Origin: Candidatus Omnitrophota bacterium
GTDB taxonomy: Bacteria > Omnitrophota > Gorgyraeia > Duberdicusellales > 4484-171
Length of the DNA: 48,540 nt
Direction: 5' to 3'
NCBI GenBank assembly: GCA_018818105.1
Contig: JAHISK010000035.1
Coordinates: 1-48,540 of the forward strand
Shown here: in pieces, positions 7,890 through 16,190 of the stretch
Position numbering within the stretch: the stretch's first letter is position 1
How the letters are laid out: every line of letters begins with the position of its first letter
Notes under the pieces: generated by a model
Seen by the model: the letters and a program-made list of their open reading frames with translations, nothing else
Told to the model about the DNA's origin: nothing
Database searches by the model: none
Program-made: the position numbers and the translations under genes

Positions 7890-8769
7890 AAAACTACTGT
7901 GTGTTATAGGAATTTTGTTGATTCCTGTTATTAGTTTTGGTCATTCCTTTTATTCAAAAGCAGCTTTATTTAGTAAAAAAGATAAAGCTTTTTATACGTT
8001 ATCTCATAAATTAGAAGAGCAGATAAGTTTAGAAAAAGGGGATTTTTCCGTTTTTATAAAGGATCTCAAATATCCAGATTTTGAAGTCGCCTTTAGCGAG
8101 GAAAAAAAGTTTCCCGCGGCGAGTTTAATCAAGGTTCCGGTAGCTGCCGTAGTATTAATGGCCATAAAAGATGGCCGATTATTTCTTTCACAAAAAGTTA
8201 CGGTTGAGAAGAAAGATATTACTGGCGGGTCAGGAATTATAAAAGGAATGAAACTCCCCGTGTCTTTAAGCTTAGAGGAACTTCTGAAATTGATGATTGC
8301 AAAAAGTGATAATACAGCCACTAACAAAATAATTAGTATTTTAGGGTTTGATTATATTAATAAAGGTTTTAATGAGTTGGGATTAAAAGATACAATCCTT
8401 GTTAGAAAAATGATGGATTTTTATAGTAGGAAAAAAGGCTTAGAGAATTATACCACTGCTTCTGAATTAGGACTGATTTTTACCCAGGCTTATGAAGGGA
8501 AACTGGTTGACGAGGCGTCTTCAGCTTTTCTTGTATCGTTATTAAAGAAACAAAAGTTTAATGACCGGCTTCCTCGGTATTTAGCTAAAAGTATAAGTGT
8601 TGCTCATAAAACAGGACTGGAGAGAGGGGTTGTTCATGATGCTGGGATTGTTTTTTCTTCCAAAGGAGATTATGTTATTTGTGTTCTATCAAACAAAGTA
8701 GATGATTACAGCCAAGCAAAGAAATTCATTGCTAAACTTTCGTTGTTGACATATAATTTTTATCAGTGA
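7882..8769 (+). CDS. exported serine hydrolase, class A beta-lactamase-like
   Basis: 295 aa with an N-terminal signal sequence (MCKKLLCVIGILL to about residue 22). Penicillin-interacting motifs are present in order: SLIK (SxxK, Ser81 and Lys84), SDN at 142-144, and HKTG near residue 240. The omega-loop ExxLN of true class A beta-lactamases is not evident; the region reads ENYTTASELG. It may therefore be a peptidoglycan-acting or general serine hydrolase rather than a drug-resistance enzyme. It overlaps the NSS transporter gene by 8 bp. Confidence 0.8.
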   Translation: MCKKLLCVIGILLIPVISFGHSFYSKAALFSKKDKAFYTLSHKLEEQISLEKGDFSVFIKDLKYPDFEVAFSEEKKFPAASLIKVPVAAVVLMAIKDGRLFLSQKVTVEKKDITGGSGIIKGMKLPVSLSLEELLKLMIAKSDNTATNKIISILGFDYINKGFNELGLKDTILVRKMMDFYSRKKGLENYTTASELGLIFTQAYEGKLVDEASSAFLVSLLKKQKFNDRLPRYLAKSISVAHKTGLERGVVHDAGIVFSSKGDYVICVLSNKVDDYSQAKKFIAKLSLLTYNFYQ

Positions 8770-8823
8770 AATATAGATTCACACAGATAGAAATATGATA
8801 AACACTGATTAAAGAGGGGGAAT

Positions 8824-9126
8824 ATGTTTGTTGCTGGTAATCTTTTGTTTGCGGTAGCGGGTATTATAAATGTTATTCTAACCGCGCTTTATTGGCTTAT
8901 TTTGATTAGGGCCATTATAAGTTGGGTGAATCCTGATCCTTATAATTCTATCGTACAATTTTTAAATAAAGTTACTGAGCCTATTCTTTATCATATAAGG
9001 AAAATGTTGCCCTTGGGGTTTAGTATGGGAATTGATTTATCTCCGTTAATTGCTTTTTTAATAATAATGTTTTTAAGGAGTTTTTTAGTGAAGACATTAA
9101 TAGATTTAGCGTATAAATTAAAGTAA
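8824..9126 (+). CDS. YggT family membrane protein
   Basis: 100 aa with two main hydrophobic regions (about 5-32 and 72-95). The YggT pattern is clear: RAIISWVNPDPYNSIVQFL, TEPILYHIRKMLP, then DLSPLIAFLIIMFL. YggT proteins are small integral membrane proteins, often near division or cell-wall genes and linked to osmotic stress; the molecular function is unknown. Strong AGAGGGGG ribosome site. In the ~180 bp to the next gene there is no convincing start codon, only overlapping short open frames. Confidence 0.88.
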   Translation: MFVAGNLLFAVAGIINVILTALYWLILIRAIISWVNPDPYNSIVQFLNKVTEPILYHIRKMLPLGFSMGIDLSPLIAFLIIMFLRSFLVKTLIDLAYKLK

Positions 9127-9305
9127 AAGAATTAAAGTCAAAAGAGGTAGCAGCGGATTTATTGGTAATGGGCAATCGGGTAGAGAATTACCGGATGGCG
9201 GAATCTTCGGTGAGGAGGCGGAAAACATTTTTAGGAAGGACGGATGTCCGGTAGAGGTGGTTAAAAACGGTGATGCAGTAGAAAGTCTATATAAGGAGTT
9301 ATAAC

Positions 9306-9764
9306 ATGAATATTTCAGACTATTTGACAAAAGAACATTGCATAATGGATTTAGGGGCGGTTAATAAGGAAGAAGCAATCGCGGAGATTGCTACTTGTTT
9401 AGTTGATTCTGGAAAAGTAAAAGATAAAGATAAGTTAATTAATGATATTTTAGAACGGGAAAAGTTAGGATCTACTGGTATTGGTAATAAGGTAGCGATT
9501 CCTCATTCGCGGACTGAGGCGGTAGAAGATTTTGTTATTGGATTTGGCCGGTCAAAAGAAGGAGTTGAATTTAAAGCTTTAGATGGAGAACTGGTTAATC
9601 TTATTTTTGTGATGGGTGCTAATCTCAAGGAATTGAATTTATACTTAAGGTTGTTGGCAGAACTTTCCAAAAATCTTATGAATAGTTATTTTAGAGGGGA
9701 TTTACTTTCCGCGACTAATCATCAGGAAGTTATGAACATTTTTAAGAAATTTGAAAAGGCATAA
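9306..9764 (+). CDS. PTS EIIA protein (fructose/PtsN-type)
   Basis: 152 aa single-domain EIIA of the fructose/mannitol fold. The phosphorylatable His67 lies in VAIPHSRT, preceded by the family motif LGSTGIGNKVA. The N-terminus DYLTKEHCIMDLGAVNKEEA matches PtsN-like proteins. No EIIB, EIIC or HPr gene is nearby, so a regulatory role as in the nitrogen PTS is more likely than sugar transport; this is inference. AGGAG ribosome site at suitable spacing. Confidence 0.88.
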   Translation: MNISDYLTKEHCIMDLGAVNKEEAIAEIATCLVDSGKVKDKDKLINDILEREKLGSTGIGNKVAIPHSRTEAVEDFVIGFGRSKEGVEFKALDGELVNLIFVMGANLKELNLYLRLLAELSKNLMNSYFRGDLLSATNHQEVMNIFKKFEKA

Positions 9765-9787
9765 TATAGAAAGGTCAAGGGATAGAA

Positions 9788-9897
9788 ATTTTAAATTTAC
9801 CAATTAGCATTTTAAAATTAACATTTGCTTAAGAGGAAAAATATCTAATAATTTAAAATGGTAAATGGTAAATGGTAAATGGTAAATGGTAAATGAT
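9788..9897. repeat. heptamer-repeat hairpin with six AAATGGT-type units
   Basis: The left arm is the degenerate array aaattta, ccaatta, gcatttt, aaaatta, acatttg; the right arm at 9856-9897 is five perfect aaatggt units plus aaatgat. The left arm is nearly the same as those at 14925 and 16191, so these three form one dispersed subfamily. A 27-nt pure-purine GAAGA-type tract follows at 9921-9947. The 9765-9966 spacer holds nothing else. Confidence 0.85.
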
Positions 9898-9966
9898 ATG
9901 GGGCAGGGGTCAAGGAAAACAGAGAAGAAGAGAAGAGAAGAGAAGAGTAGGGTAGAGGATTAGGTA

Positions 9967-11181
9967 ATGAAGAAGGAGAGAGAAGAAGTTTTAGCTATGG
10001 TGATGGCGGGAGGTAAAGGGGAGAGATTATATCCTTTAACTTTAGAGAGAACAAAACCCTCGATTCCTTTTGGCGGTAAATATAGAATAATTGATTTCGC
10101 GTTAAGCAATTTAGTTAATTCCGGAATTTATTCTACCTATGTTCTTGTTCAGTATAAGTCTCAATCTTTAATTGAACATATAAGAAGTGCTTGGGCAAAA
10201 AGAGGATTTTCTAGACATTTTGTAGCAGTTGTTCCTCCTCAAATGAGAGTAGAAAAAGAATGGTATAGAGGAACGGCTGATTCTATCTATCAAAATATAA
10301 ACCTTATTTATGATTTTAAACCGCGGTTTGTAGCTGTTTTTGGTGGAGATCATATTTACCGAATGAATATAAAAGATATGATAGATTACCATATAAGAAA
10401 AAAATCCCAATTGACTATCTCCACTATTCCTGTTGAGTCTAAATACGCGTCTCAGTTTGGGATAGTGCAAGTGGATTCCGACAATAGGGTCAATAAATTT
10501 TTAGAAAAGCCATCTCTTTCAGAAGACAAAACTGTTCTTGCTTCAATGGGTAATTATATTTTTAATACGGATTTTCTTATTGAAACGTTAGAAAACGATG
10601 CTAATAAAGATACTGCCCATGATTTTGGTAAGGATATTGTCCCTTATTTAGTAGACAAAAAATCCGAAGTCTTTGCCTATGATTTTTCTCATAATAGGAT
10701 ACCTTCATTGAAAAAACATGAGGCAAAATACTACTGGAAAGATGTCGGTACGATTCCCAGTTATTGGGAGGCTAATGCTGATTTGTTAGGGAAGTATCCC
10801 AAGCTTGATTTAGATAATCAGGATTGGCCAATTTATGCTTCTCATTTGAATTGTCCTCCGGCGTATACCATTGATTCGCGGATTGAGAATTCACTTATTT
10901 GTGAAGGAACGCGTATCTTTGGGTCTAAAATTAATAATTCTATTATAGGCAGAGCAGTGATAATAGAGGAAGGTTGCTTTATTGATAATTCTATAATTAT
11001 GGATTTTACGCATATAGATAAAGAGTCTTCAATAAAGGGCGGTATAATTGATCGGTTCAATACCATTCCTAAAAAAACAAAGATTGGGTATAATAAGGAG
11101 ATAGATAAGGAAAAGTATTTTGTCGATTCATCGGGGATTACAGTTGTGAGGAGAGGATCTAGGAAAGCGTACTATTTTTAG
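9967..11181 (+). CDS. glgC: glucose-1-phosphate adenylyltransferase
   Basis: 404 aa, close to bacterial GlgC length. It makes ADP-glucose from glucose-1-phosphate and ATP, the committed step of glycogen synthesis. Visible motifs: nucleotide-binding VMAGGKGERLYPLTLERTKP, IPFGGKYRIIDFALSN, RGTADSIYQN, and GGDHIYRM with the metal-binding Asp. The C-terminal third shows left-handed beta-helix hexapeptide character (SLICEGTRIFGSKINNSIIG). No other glycogen gene is present in the window. The stop codon runs into a heptamer array leading to the nitroreductase. Confidence 0.95.
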   Translation: MKKEREEVLAMVMAGGKGERLYPLTLERTKPSIPFGGKYRIIDFALSNLVNSGIYSTYVLVQYKSQSLIEHIRSAWAKRGFSRHFVAVVPPQMRVEKEWYRGTADSIYQNINLIYDFKPRFVAVFGGDHIYRMNIKDMIDYHIRKKSQLTISTIPVESKYASQFGIVQVDSDNRVNKFLEKPSLSEDKTVLASMGNYIFNTDFLIETLENDANKDTAHDFGKDIVPYLVDKKSEVFAYDFSHNRIPSLKKHEAKYYWKDVGTIPSYWEANADLLGKYPKLDLDNQDWPIYASHLNCPPAYTIDSRIENSLICEGTRIFGSKINNSIIGRAVIIEEGCFIDNSIIMDFTHIDKESSIKGGIIDRFNTIPKKTKIGYNKEIDKEKYFVDSSGITVVRRGSRKAYYF

Positions 11182-11207
11182 ATTGCAGATTGGAGATGGT
11201 AGATGGG
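11180..11207. repeat. heptamer array joining glgC stop to nitroreductase start
   Basis: Four units agattgc, agattgg, agatggt, agatggg. The array starts within the glgC stop codon, and its last unit contains the downstream ATG (11203-11205). Confidence 0.75.
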
Positions 11208-11730
11208 AGTATTTGAGGTAATAAAAAAAAGAAGAAGTATTAGGGCGTATCTGGAAAAAGAAGTTGAGCAAGACAAGCTTCTTAAAATTTTAGAAGCAGC
11301 TCAAGCCGCGCCTTCAGCAAATAACTGTCAGGAATGGCGGTTTGTTGTTGTAGGAGATAAAGAAAAAAGAAAGCAGCTTAGCATCGCGGCGAGGGGGCAG
11401 GCATTTGTGGCGACCGCGCCAATAGTGATTGCTTGTTGCGCTCAAACAGATGAACGTAAGATGACTTGCGGCCAAGTTTGTTATCCTATAGACGTTACAA
11501 TTGCTATTGACCATATGATTTTGACTGCCACTGAGTTAGGGTTAGGCACTTGTTGGATAGGAGCTTTTTATCCGGAACAAGTGAAAGAAATTTTAGATAT
11601 CCCGCCTCATATAAAAGTAGTGGAACTACTTACTTTAGGGTATGCCCAAAGCGTCGCCTCTAACCCTAAGCAAAGGTTACCTTTAAATGAAATCATTTTT
11701 CGAGATAAGTGGGGAAAGACCTGTCTGTAA
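11203..11730 (+). CDS. nitroreductase family protein
   Basis: 175 aa FMN-dependent oxidoreductase of the nitroreductase fold. N-terminal KKRRSIRAYLEKEV is the usual FMN phosphate-binding Arg stretch; APSANNCQEWRFVVV and the C-terminal ELGLGTCWIGAF and LTLGYAQ are typical. The natural substrate is unknown; members reduce nitro groups, quinones or flavins. The segment CCAQTDERKMTCGQVCYP is cysteine-rich, which is unusual for the plain family. The start codon is inside a heptamer array and no separate ribosome site is seen. Confidence 0.85.
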   Translation: MGVFEVIKKRRSIRAYLEKEVEQDKLLKILEAAQAAPSANNCQEWRFVVVGDKEKRKQLSIAARGQAFVATAPIVIACCAQTDERKMTCGQVCYPIDVTIAIDHMILTATELGLGTCWIGAFYPEQVKEILDIPPHIKVVELLTLGYAQSVASNPKQRLPLNEIIFRDKWGKTCL

Positions 11731-11765
11731 ACTGAAAAACAGAAAAATCAAGTCGAGACTATCGC

Positions 11766-11831
11766 CATCAGACATCAGACAGGAAAACAAAGATTACAAT
11801 CTATTGTCTGTGGTCAGATGTCGGATGTCAT
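11766..11831. repeat. heptamer-repeat hairpin
   Basis: Left arm catcaga, catcaga, caggaaa, acaaaga (11766-11793). Right arm tggtcag, atgtcgg, atgtcat (11811-11831). Hairpin between the nitroreductase gene and the pta promoter. Confidence 0.7.
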
Positions 11832-11847
11832 TATTGCTTAGTTTGGG

Positions 11848-11875
11848 TTGATTTTTATGTATAGAGTGGTATAAT
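11848..11875 (+). promoter_or_regulatory. promoter candidate for pta-ackA
   Basis: TTGATT (11848-11853), 16-bp spacer, and extended -10 TGGTATAAT (TATAAT at 11870-11875). Transcription would start about 110 bp before pta. The remainder of the 11731-11996 spacer shows no gene. Confidence 0.55.
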
Positions 11876-11996
11876 TTTAAATCTGTAAAAGCTACTAGAA
11901 AGAGATAAATCTGGTTTTGTTTTTGTTTGTAACCTATTGGTTTATAAAGGGTTAGCATATTTTGTGGGTTTGTGATAATTAAGAGAGGAGATTTTT

Positions 11997-12980
11997 ATGG
12001 ATAGCATTATTAATAAGTTGAGAGAAAAAGCTAAGAAAAATCCTAAAAGAATAGTTTTTCCCGAAGCGGGAGATGATAGAGTTGTTGAAGCAACAAAATA
12101 TATAGAGAAGGAAGGTATTGCGTATCCTTTGTTGCTTACGCATGATAATTTAGAACCGGAAAGGCAGGAGGAGTTTGCTAATATTTTTTATGAGCGTAAA
12201 CGCGCTAAGGGCGTGAGTTTTGAAGAGGCGCGTGAGTTAATGGAAAATCCTCTTTATTACGCGTCAATGATGGCTAGATATGGCTATGCTGATGGGTTTG
12301 TTGCCGGCGCTAAGTTTACAACGTCAGCGGTGTTAAGAACAGCAATTAATTCTTTAGAGATAGATCGCTCGATTGGTCTTATTTCAAGTTGTTTTATTAT
12401 GGCGGTACCGAATTGTACTTATGGAGAAAGAGGTGTTTTTGTGTATGCTGATTGCGGAGTTATTCCTTATCCTACAAGTGAACAGCTAGCTAACATAGCG
12501 ATATCTTGTGCCCGATTTACTAGCGATGTTTTAGAGGTTGTGCCTCGAGTGGCATTGTTAAGTTTTTCTACTAAAGGAAGCGCGGAGGGTCGATGGGTAG
12601 ATAAAATAAGGGATGCCGTTGAAATTGCTAACTCAAAAAACAGTGGGTTTTCTATTGACGGAGAACTTCAAGCTGATAGCGCCTTAGTCCCGGAGGTAGC
12701 AAAAATAAAACTAGGGGAAAGCGATGTCGCCGGTCGCGCTAATGTTTTGATTTTTCCTAATTTAGACGCGGGTAATATTTGTTATAAGTTGACTCAACGG
12801 TTAGCAAATGCGAGGGCAGTTGGTCCTATAGTTTTAGGAACAATTCAGCCGTGTAGTGATTTATCTAGAGGATGTAATATTGAAGATATAATTGACTGTA
12901 CCGCGGTTACGGTAATACGGGCGCAGAGGAGAGAAGCAAGAGAGGCTGAAACAGAAAAACAGGAAAACAGAGTAATATAA
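11997..12980 (+). CDS. pta: phosphate acetyltransferase
   Basis: 327 aa, the short single-domain Pta. It interconverts acetyl-CoA and acetyl phosphate. Motifs: RIVFPEAGDDRVVEA at the start, ARYGYADGFVAGAKFTTSAV, LSFSTKGSAEG, and NVLIFPNLDAGNICYKL near the C-terminus. Paired with ackA 47 bp downstream, it gives acetate formation with substrate-level ATP, or acetate activation in reverse, consistent with a fermentative life style. The last residues (TEKQENRVI) are encoded by heptamer-like sequence (12946-12973). Good GAGGAG ribosome site. Confidence 0.95.
   Translation: MDSIINKLREKAKKNPKRIVFPEAGDDRVVEATKYIEKEGIAYPLLLTHDNLEPERQEEFANIFYERKRAKGVSFEEARELMENPLYYASMMARYGYADGFVAGAKFTTSAVLRTAINSLEIDRSIGLISSCFIMAVPNCTYGERGVFVYADCGVIPYPTSEQLANIAISCARFTSDVLEVVPRVALLSFSTKGSAEGRWVDKIRDAVEIANSKNSGFSIDGELQADSALVPEVAKIKLGESDVAGRANVLIFPNLDAGNICYKLTQRLANARAVGPIVLGTIQPCSDLSRGCNIEDIIDCTAVTVIRAQRREAREAETEKQENRVI
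12946..12973. repeat. heptamer-like array in pta 3' end
   Basis: Units ctgaaac, agaaaaa, caggaaa, acagagt, encoding the polar C-terminal tail of Pta. Weaker than the other arrays. Confidence 0.45.
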
Positions 12981-13027
12981 AAACCAAAGAATGGAAAATG
13001 AAATACGGTTTTTAGGTTTAAAATAAT

Positions 13028-14110
13028 ATGAAGATTCTAATTGTAAATTGTGGAAGTTCTTCTATAAAGTATAAGCTTTATGATTTTCCTAGAAGATTAC
13101 AGCTTGCCAAAGGCCTTATTGAAAAAATTGGGGAGAAAGCCTCGGCTGTGAATGATCATAGTCAAGGGATAAAAGTATTAATTAAACAGCTTCTAGATGA
13201 TAAAATAATTGATAGTTTGACAGAAATTTATGCTGTTGGACATCGAGTCGTTCATGGCGGAGAGTATTTTAGAGAGCCGCGAATAATTAATGATAAGGTA
13301 ATAAAGAAAATTGAGATAATCGCTGATTTAGCGCCTCTTCATAATCCTGCTAATTTAGCGGGAATAATGGGGTGTAGGAAAATATTGCCAAAAACTAAGC
13401 AGGTAGCAGTATTTGATACCGCTTTTTATCAGAGTATTGCCGAACACGTGTATATGTACGCGATACCTCAGCAATATTATAGAAAGTATGGTGTACGAAA
13501 ATATGGGTTTCATGGTACTTCTCATCAGTTTGTAGCGAATAAAGTATCAGAGTTGTTGCGTCGGCCGCTAAGTAAGTTGAAATTAATTACTTGCCATTTA
13601 GGAAATGGGTGTAGCATTACAGCAATAAATAAAGGAAAGGCTGTTGATACTTCTATGGGTTTTACTCCTTTAGAGGGGCTTATGATGGGAACTCGTTCTG
13701 GAGATGTCGATATTGCTTCGATTTTTTATATTATGAAAAAGGAAAAATTGACGATAGAGCAAATGGATCATATTTTAAATAGGGAAAGTGGTATTTTAGG
13801 TATTTCTGGTATAAGCAATGATATTAGAGTTATTAAGGGGAAAGCGAGGAAAGGCAATAAATTTGCTAAGCTCGCGTTAGAGATGTTTATTTATCGTATT
13901 AAGAAATATATTGGTGCCTATTTCATGATTTTAGGAGGGGCTGACGCGATTTGTTTTACTGCTGGCGTTGGTGAGAATAATTCTGATATTATTAAAGGAT
14001 TGAAAAAAGATATTTATAAAATTGCTTCAAGGAGTACTAAAGTTTTTGTTATCCCTACAGATGAAGAGCTAATGATAGCATCTTTAACGTATAAGGTGAT
14101 TAAAAAATGA
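13028..14110 (+). CDS. ackA: acetate kinase
   Basis: 360 aa, somewhat shorter than the common ~400 aa. It transfers phosphate between acetyl phosphate and ADP. Motifs: N-terminal VNCGSSSIKY, VGHRVVHGGEYF, LAPLHNPANL, VFDTAFYQSI, YGFHGTSHQFV, HLGNGCSI, DTSMGFTPLEGLMMGTRSGD, and FTAGVGENN near the end. All core ASKHA motifs are present, so the shorter length comes from loop trimming rather than loss of a domain. It directly follows pta, and its stop overlaps the panD start (ATGA). Confidence 0.95.
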   Translation: MKILIVNCGSSSIKYKLYDFPRRLQLAKGLIEKIGEKASAVNDHSQGIKVLIKQLLDDKIIDSLTEIYAVGHRVVHGGEYFREPRIINDKVIKKIEIIADLAPLHNPANLAGIMGCRKILPKTKQVAVFDTAFYQSIAEHVYMYAIPQQYYRKYGVRKYGFHGTSHQFVANKVSELLRRPLSKLKLITCHLGNGCSITAINKGKAVDTSMGFTPLEGLMMGTRSGDVDIASIFYIMKKEKLTIEQMDHILNRESGILGISGISNDIRVIKGKARKGNKFAKLALEMFIYRIKKYIGAYFMILGGADAICFTAGVGENNSDIIKGLKKDIYKIASRSTKVFVIPTDEELMIASLTYKVIKK

Positions 14111-14460
14111 TGAGAATAATGCTTAAATCAAAGATATCTTTTCCTACTATAACAGAAGCGCAGCTTTATTATAAGGGTAGTATTACTATTGATCAGAAGA
14201 TAATGATTGCGGCGGATTTATTCGAAGGTGAACGTGTTGATATCTTAAATCGAAATACAGGAGCTAGGCTGCAGACTTATGTTATAAAAGGAGAACCGGG
14301 CAGTGGAGTTATCTGCCTTAATGGTCCGGCTGCCCGTATGGGATGTAAGGGGGATAAGCTTGTTATTATTTCCTATGGATTTTTTAGTGAGGAAGAAGTA
14401 CAAAATTTTAAACCTAAATGTGTGGAAGTAGATGACGAAAATAGGGTTACGAATATATAG
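14107..14460 (+). CDS. panD: aspartate 1-decarboxylase
   Basis: 117 aa pyruvoyl enzyme proenzyme making beta-alanine from aspartate for pantothenate. The self-processing site Gly24-Ser25 in YKGSITID aligns exactly with the E. coli position when the first ATG (14107) is used, which supports this start. NGPAARMGCKGDKLVIISYG is the conserved C-terminal part. It overlaps ackA by 4 bp and the deformylase start by 29 bp, so the three are likely co-translated. panC lies about 31 kb away at 45638; panB is not in the window. Confidence 0.95.
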   Translation: MMRIMLKSKISFPTITEAQLYYKGSITIDQKIMIAADLFEGERVDILNRNTGARLQTYVIKGEPGSGVICLNGPAARMGCKGDKLVIISYGFFSEEEVQNFKPKCVEVDDENRVTNI

Positions 14461-14926
14461 TTGGCCGGACGCGATTTTAAAGAAGAAGTGTACGGAAGTC
14501 AAGTTTGTTGATGAGAGGATTCGTCATCTTTTTGATCAGATGATTATCCTAATGCGTGAAAGTAAGGGGATTGGGTTAGCAGGCAACCAGGTGGGATTAG
14601 ATTTAAGGTTAGTAGTAATAGAAACTCAGGAGGGTATTTTAAGGTTAGTGAATCCGCGTATTATCAAATCCGAAGGTAGAATAGATTTTCTTGAAGGGTG
14701 TTTAAGTTTTCCTGGAATAGAATTGAAAATTAGGCGGGCAAAAAAAGTTTGGGTTACAGCTTTAGATGAAAACGGTCAGCCCCTAGATTATGAAGTAGAG
14801 GGACCTTTGGCTGTAGTCTTTCAGCATGAAGTAGATCATCTTAATGGTATATTATTTATTGAGAGAGTTTCTTTTTGGAAAAGATTAAGGATTGGACATT
14901 TATTGAAGAAAATTAAGAAATTTTAA
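14432..14926 (+). CDS. def: peptide deformylase
   Basis: 164 aa metalloenzyme removing N-formyl from nascent proteins. All three motifs are present: GIGLAGNQVG (46-55; the common form is GxGLAAxQ), EGCLSFPG with metal ligand Cys90, and QHEVDHLNG with His132, Glu133 and His136. The ATG at 14432 lies within the end of panD, an overlap of 29 bp; this start gives the usual N-terminus leading to RIYSWPDAILKKKC. Confidence 0.95.
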   Translation: MTKIGLRIYSWPDAILKKKCTEVKFVDERIRHLFDQMIILMRESKGIGLAGNQVGLDLRLVVIETQEGILRLVNPRIIKSEGRIDFLEGCLSFPGIELKIRRAKKVWVTALDENGQPLDYEVEGPLAVVFQHEVDHLNGILFIERVSFWKRLRIGHLLKKIKKF

Positions 14927-15014
14927 ATTTATCAATGAACATTTTGAAATTAGCATTTAAAAGAATTAATGTTTAAAATTTAAAAGGCTAATTGCTAAAT
15001 GATAAATTTGAAAT
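14925..15014. repeat. heptamer-repeat hairpin (same subfamily as 9788 and 16191)
   Basis: Left arm aaattta, tcaatga, acatttt, gaaatta, gcattta (14925-14959), and a complementary right arm ending ggctaat, tgctaaa, tgataaa, tttgaaa. It begins in the last codons of def. Confidence 0.8.
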
Positions 15015-15037
15015 GATATTAAGAAGAGGAGGAAAGA

Positions 15038-15247
15038 ATGACTTGTGCCAATCAAGGCAGAAACAGTAAAAATTGTACGTGTTCCTATACGTCATGTTCT
15101 AAGCGAGGGCTTTGTTGTGAATGCGTTCAGTATCATCTTTTGAAAAACGAAATTCCCGGATGTTTTTTCCTTCCCGACGCGGAGAAGACCTACGATAGAT
15201 CAATAGAACATTTTATCCGAATTAAAAAACCAAACACAAATGAGTAA
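15038..15247 (+). CDS. DUF6485 family small cysteine-rich protein
   Basis: 69 aa. Eight cysteines (3, 13, 15, 20, 26, 27, 29, 42) and His33 lie in the first 42 residues, in the pattern NCTCSYTSCSKRGLCCECV followed by YHLLKNEIPGCFF and AEKTYDRSIEHF, which I recognise as the DUF6485 family. It probably binds zinc or an Fe-S centre; function unknown. It overlaps the thioredoxin reductase-like gene by 8 bp, so the two are likely made together and may be redox partners. Strong AGAGGAGG ribosome site. Confidence 0.8.
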   Translation: MTCANQGRNSKNCTCSYTSCSKRGLCCECVQYHLLKNEIPGCFFLPDAEKTYDRSIEHFIRIKKPNTNE

Positions 15248-16172
15248 ACATATTGATTTAGCTATAATTGGAGCGGGGATCGGAGGTGTAAGTAGTGCGG
15301 TTTATGCTGCGCGTTCAGGTCTTAATTGTATGCTTTTTGAAGGCAATGCCATAGGCGGCCAGCTTCTTTTTATGGAGAATATTGATAATTATATTGGCCT
15401 AAAAATGGGGACAAAGGGCCGAGATTTAGCAAAAACGTTAGAGGAGACAGTAAAAGGTTTAAAGATAAATATTGTAAACGAAAGTATTTCTAAAATTGAT
15501 ATTAGTGATAGGTTGGTTCAACTATCTTTGGATGATTCATTGTATGTGGCAAAAGGAGTAATTGCAGCTACGGGCGCTTCATTTAAGAAGTTGGGGGTAG
15601 AAGGAGAAGCTCAGTTTTTAGGGAGAGGAGTTTCTTATTGCGCTGTATGTGATGGTTTTTTCTTTAAAGGAAAAGATGTTTGCGTTGTTGGTGGGGGAAA
15701 TACCGCGGTTGAAGAAGCGTTGTATCTTAGTGATATAGCAAGAAAAGTCTATTTAGTACACCGTCGCGATGAACTTCGAGCTATGGGATATTTGCAAAAA
15801 GAACTTTTTGAGAAGAAAAATATAGAAGTTATTTTTGATAGTATAATTCATAAAATAGACGGCGGCGAGTTTTTAAATAGACTTAGCATAGAAAATACTA
15901 AGACCGGAAGATTGAGTTCTTTAGAAGTTAACGGATTATTTGTCGCTGTAGGAGTTAGGCCTAACACAGATATTTTTAAAGATATCATTTCTATGGATGA
16001 TAACGGATTTATTTTAACAGATGAGCATATGAAGAGCTCGTACGATTGCATATGGGCTTGTGGGGATTGTCGCAAACGGCCGTTAAAACAATTAATTACT
16101 GCCGCCGCCGAAGGCGCGGTCGCGGCTTTAAGCGCGTATAAATATTTGAAAGGGTATTATATCAGTTCGTAG
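15240..16172 (+). CDS. trxB: thioredoxin reductase-like FAD/NAD(P) oxidoreductase
   Basis: 310 aa, the standard low-molecular-weight TrxR length. FAD-binding GAGIGGVSSAVYAAR (11-25), the redox-active disulfide CAVC (Cys134, Cys137) in SYCAVCDGFFF, NAD(P)-binding GGGNTAVEEA (151-160), and the C-terminal FAD motif WACGDCRKRPLKQLITAAAEG. HRRDELRA is present after the NADP fold, where NADPH-specific enzymes carry HRR. It is expected to reduce thioredoxin or a related protein. No thioredoxin gene is adjacent; the overlapping DUF6485 gene is the closest candidate partner. Confidence 0.9.
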   Translation: MSKHIDLAIIGAGIGGVSSAVYAARSGLNCMLFEGNAIGGQLLFMENIDNYIGLKMGTKGRDLAKTLEETVKGLKINIVNESISKIDISDRLVQLSLDDSLYVAKGVIAATGASFKKLGVEGEAQFLGRGVSYCAVCDGFFFKGKDVCVVGGGNTAVEEALYLSDIARKVYLVHRRDELRAMGYLQKELFEKKNIEVIFDSIIHKIDGGEFLNRLSIENTKTGRLSSLEVNGLFVAVGVRPNTDIFKDIISMDDNGFILTDEHMKSSYDCIWACGDCRKRPLKQLITAAAEGAVAALSAYKYLKGYYISS

Positions 16173-16190
16173 AAATACGGATGAAATTTT

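Noticed and set aside
9846-9899. CRISPR array from the repeated aaatggt units
   Set aside because: Units are contiguous 7-mers with no spacers of regular length, and no cas gene is present.
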